The notes below the pieces were generated by a model, which worked only from the letters and a program-made list of their open reading frames with translations, had not been told where the DNA came from and made no database searches. Both the position numbers and the translations under genes were made by a program. A DNA stretch of 64,000 nucleotides from Quatrionicoccus australiensis (lineage in GTDB: Bacteria; Pseudomonadota; Gammaproteobacteria; Burkholderiales; Rhodocyclaceae), in NCBI RefSeq assembly GCF_020510425.1, contig NZ_JAHBAH010000001.1:2523001-2587000 (forward strand). The letters are read 5' to 3'. This document shows, in pieces, positions 62,638 through 64,000 of this stretch (its first letter is position 1; every line of letters begins with the position of its first letter).

Positions 62638-63591
62638 ATGTTTGCCTACATCATCAAGCGTCTGATCTACGCCATCCCCATCGCGCTGAGCGTGACGGTG
62701 GTTTCCTTCGTGCTGGTCTACCTGGCACCGGGCGACCCGCTCAACGCCATCGCCCCGGCCGACGCGCCGGAAGAAGTCATCGTCGCCCTGAAGAGCGCCT
62801 ACGGCCTCGACAAGCCGGTGCCGGTGCAATACGGCCTGTGGCTACTGCGCGCCGTACAGGGCGATCTCGGCACCTCGATCGCCTCCGGTCGTGCCGTTAC
62901 CGCCGAAGTGCTTAGCGCCGTCAGCAACACGCTGCTGCTCGCCGGCATGGCCGCGCTGGGCGGCGTGTTGATCGGCTGCATCCTCGGCGCCCTGGCCGGC
63001 TACCGCCACGGCACCTGGATCGACCGCGTCGCCACCGTGATTTCGGTGATCGGCGTCAGCATTCCCCACTACTGGCTGGGCCTCGTGCTCACCATCGTCT
63101 TCTCCATCTGGCTGCCCTGGTTTCCTGCCATGGGCGCCGGCCCCGGCGGTTCCTCGGAATGGCTGTGGGATGCCGAGCACCTGCGCCACCTGGTGCTGCC
63201 GGCGCTCACCCTGTCGGTGATCCCGATGGGCATCATCACTCGCACCGTACGCGCCCTGGTCGCCGACATGCTGGAACAGGAATTCGTCACCGCGCTGCGC
63301 GCCCGCGGCCTGTCCGGCGTCGCCGTCTTCCGCCACATCGCCAAGAACACCGCGCCGACCGTGCTCGCCGTCGCCGGCCTGCAGATCGGCTACCTGATGG
63401 GTGGTTCGATCCTGGTCGAGACCGTCTTCGCCTGGCCGGGCACCGGCTTCCTGCTCAATACCGCGATCTTCCAGCGCGACATCCCCCTGCTGCAGGGAAC
63501 CATCCTCGTGCTCTGCATGTTCTTCGTCGTCCTCAACCTGCTGGTGGACATCCTGCAACCGCTGATCGACCCGCGCATAGGCCGCGGCTAA
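62638..63591 (+). CDS. ABC importer permease (DppB-like)
   Basis: A 317-residue inner-membrane permease with six helices. Typical DppB elements: MFAYIIKRLIYAIPIALSVT at the N-terminus, the GDPLNAIAPADAPEE-type periplasmic loop, the ARGLSGVAVFRHIAKNTAP coupling loop and the end DILQPLIDPRIG. Partner of the next permease. Confidence 0.93.
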   Translation: MFAYIIKRLIYAIPIALSVTVVSFVLVYLAPGDPLNAIAPADAPEEVIVALKSAYGLDKPVPVQYGLWLLRAVQGDLGTSIASGRAVTAEVLSAVSNTLLLAGMAALGGVLIGCILGALAGYRHGTWIDRVATVISVIGVSIPHYWLGLVLTIVFSIWLPWFPAMGAGPGGSSEWLWDAEHLRHLVLPALTLSVIPMGIITRTVRALVADMLEQEFVTALRARGLSGVAVFRHIAKNTAPTVLAVAGLQIGYLMGGSILVETVFAWPGTGFLLNTAIFQRDIPLLQGTILVLCMFFVVLNLLVDILQPLIDPRIGRG

Positions 63592-63604
63592 ACGGAGACT
63601 ATCG

Positions 63605-64000
63605 ATGTCTGCTTCTCTCGAACTTTCCCTGCCGGCCGCCGCCGTAGCCGCTCCGGCGCCGAGCCGCAGCTACTGGCTGGTCGTCTGGCGCCAGTTGCGG
63701 CACGATCCGATGGCGCTGGCCGCCGGTCTTGTCCTGCTGATCATCATCGGCGCCGCCGTCTTCGCGCCCTGGCTGGCGCCGGCCGATCCCTACAAGGCGA
63801 GCATGATCAAGCGCCTGTTGCCGATCGGCAGCCCCGGCTTCCTGCTCGGTACCGACGAACTCGGTCGCGACATGCTCTCCCGTCTGATGCACGGCGGTCG
63901 CCTGTCGCTGCTCATGGGCGTCGTGCCGGTACTCGCCGCCTTCGGCATCGGCACCGCGATCGGCCTGTTTGCCGGCTACATCGGCGGCAAGGTCAACATG
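63605..64000 (+). CDS. ABC importer permease (DppC-like), truncated by window end
   Basis: The first 132 residues of a second permease, open to the right edge. One N-terminal helix (LAAGLVLLIIIGAAVFAPWL) is followed by the DppC signature GTDELGRDMLSRLMHGGRLS and a further helix. It follows the DppB-like gene by 13 bases; the ATPase genes expected next are outside the window. Confidence 0.9.
   Translation, partial: MSASLELSLPAAAVAAPAPSRSYWLVVWRQLRHDPMALAAGLVLLIIIGAAVFAPWLAPADPYKASMIKRLLPIGSPGFLLGTDELGRDMLSRLMHGGRLSLLMGVVPVLAAFGIGTAIGLFAGYIGGKVNM

Overview
The window is about 64 kb of GC-rich chromosomal DNA from a betaproteobacterium, most likely a member of the Rhodocyclales (Dechloromonas/Azonexus-like). 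This is inferred from the gene families: many PAS/GGDEF and hybrid-kinase signalling proteins, a complete Tad pilus locus, an arsenite ACR3 operon and a guanidine/urea carboxylase operon. No marker gene fixes the genus.

Layout: 1-5.8 kb holds the tail of an upstream gene, a periplasmic-sensor diguanylate cyclase, a Gly/Cys-rich membrane protein, succinate-semialdehyde dehydrogenase, an NlpC/P60 lipoprotein and an HDOD protein. A tRNA-Arg(CCG) with a 17-bp terminator follows. From 6 to 19.5 kb lies an adhesin module: a TolC-like outer-membrane protein carrying an extra NTF2-like domain, a ~2,980-residue LapA/BapA-like adhesin built from two families of tandem repeats, and a response-regulator diguanylate cyclase. 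From 19.5 to 25.5 kb a TolC/C39-ABC/HlyD export system sits next to two tiny double-glycine-leader peptides with hairpin-rich untranslated regions. This is a candidate undescribed microcin-like or secreted hydrophobic peptide system.

From 26 to 40 kb a histidine kinase and a CheY-like regulator precede a complete Tad/Flp pilus operon (flp, tadV, tadE, rcpC, rcpA, tadZ, tadA, tadB, tadC, tadD, a HTH-REC regulator, a DUF3613 protein, tadG). From 40.1 to 44.05 kb is an arsenic resistance cluster (arsR, arsC, acr3, an ECF sigma factor, a CSC-motif permease, a small thioredoxin-like protein). A large hybrid sensor kinase follows on the opposite strand.

From 47.9 to 57.8 kb is a nitrogen-scavenging operon best read as guanidine assimilation: a guanidine-I (ykkC) riboswitch, an ABC importer, two DUF1989 'urea carboxylase-associated' proteins, then a second, different guanidine-sensing element (tandem ACGA-loop hairpins, guanidine-II/mini-ykkC) directly before a biotin-dependent carboxylase and allophanate hydrolase. 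The last 6 kb carries an OmpA-like lipoprotein, an FMN reductase, three small hypothetical genes, a cupin and the start of a peptide/nickel-type ABC importer cut by the window end.

Biologically, the first 40 kb reads as a surface-attachment island: c-di-GMP enzymes, a giant adhesin, secreted small peptides and Tad pili. A repeated GTGTTTC/GAAACAC motif occurs in front of both the adhesin and the peptide locus and could link them.
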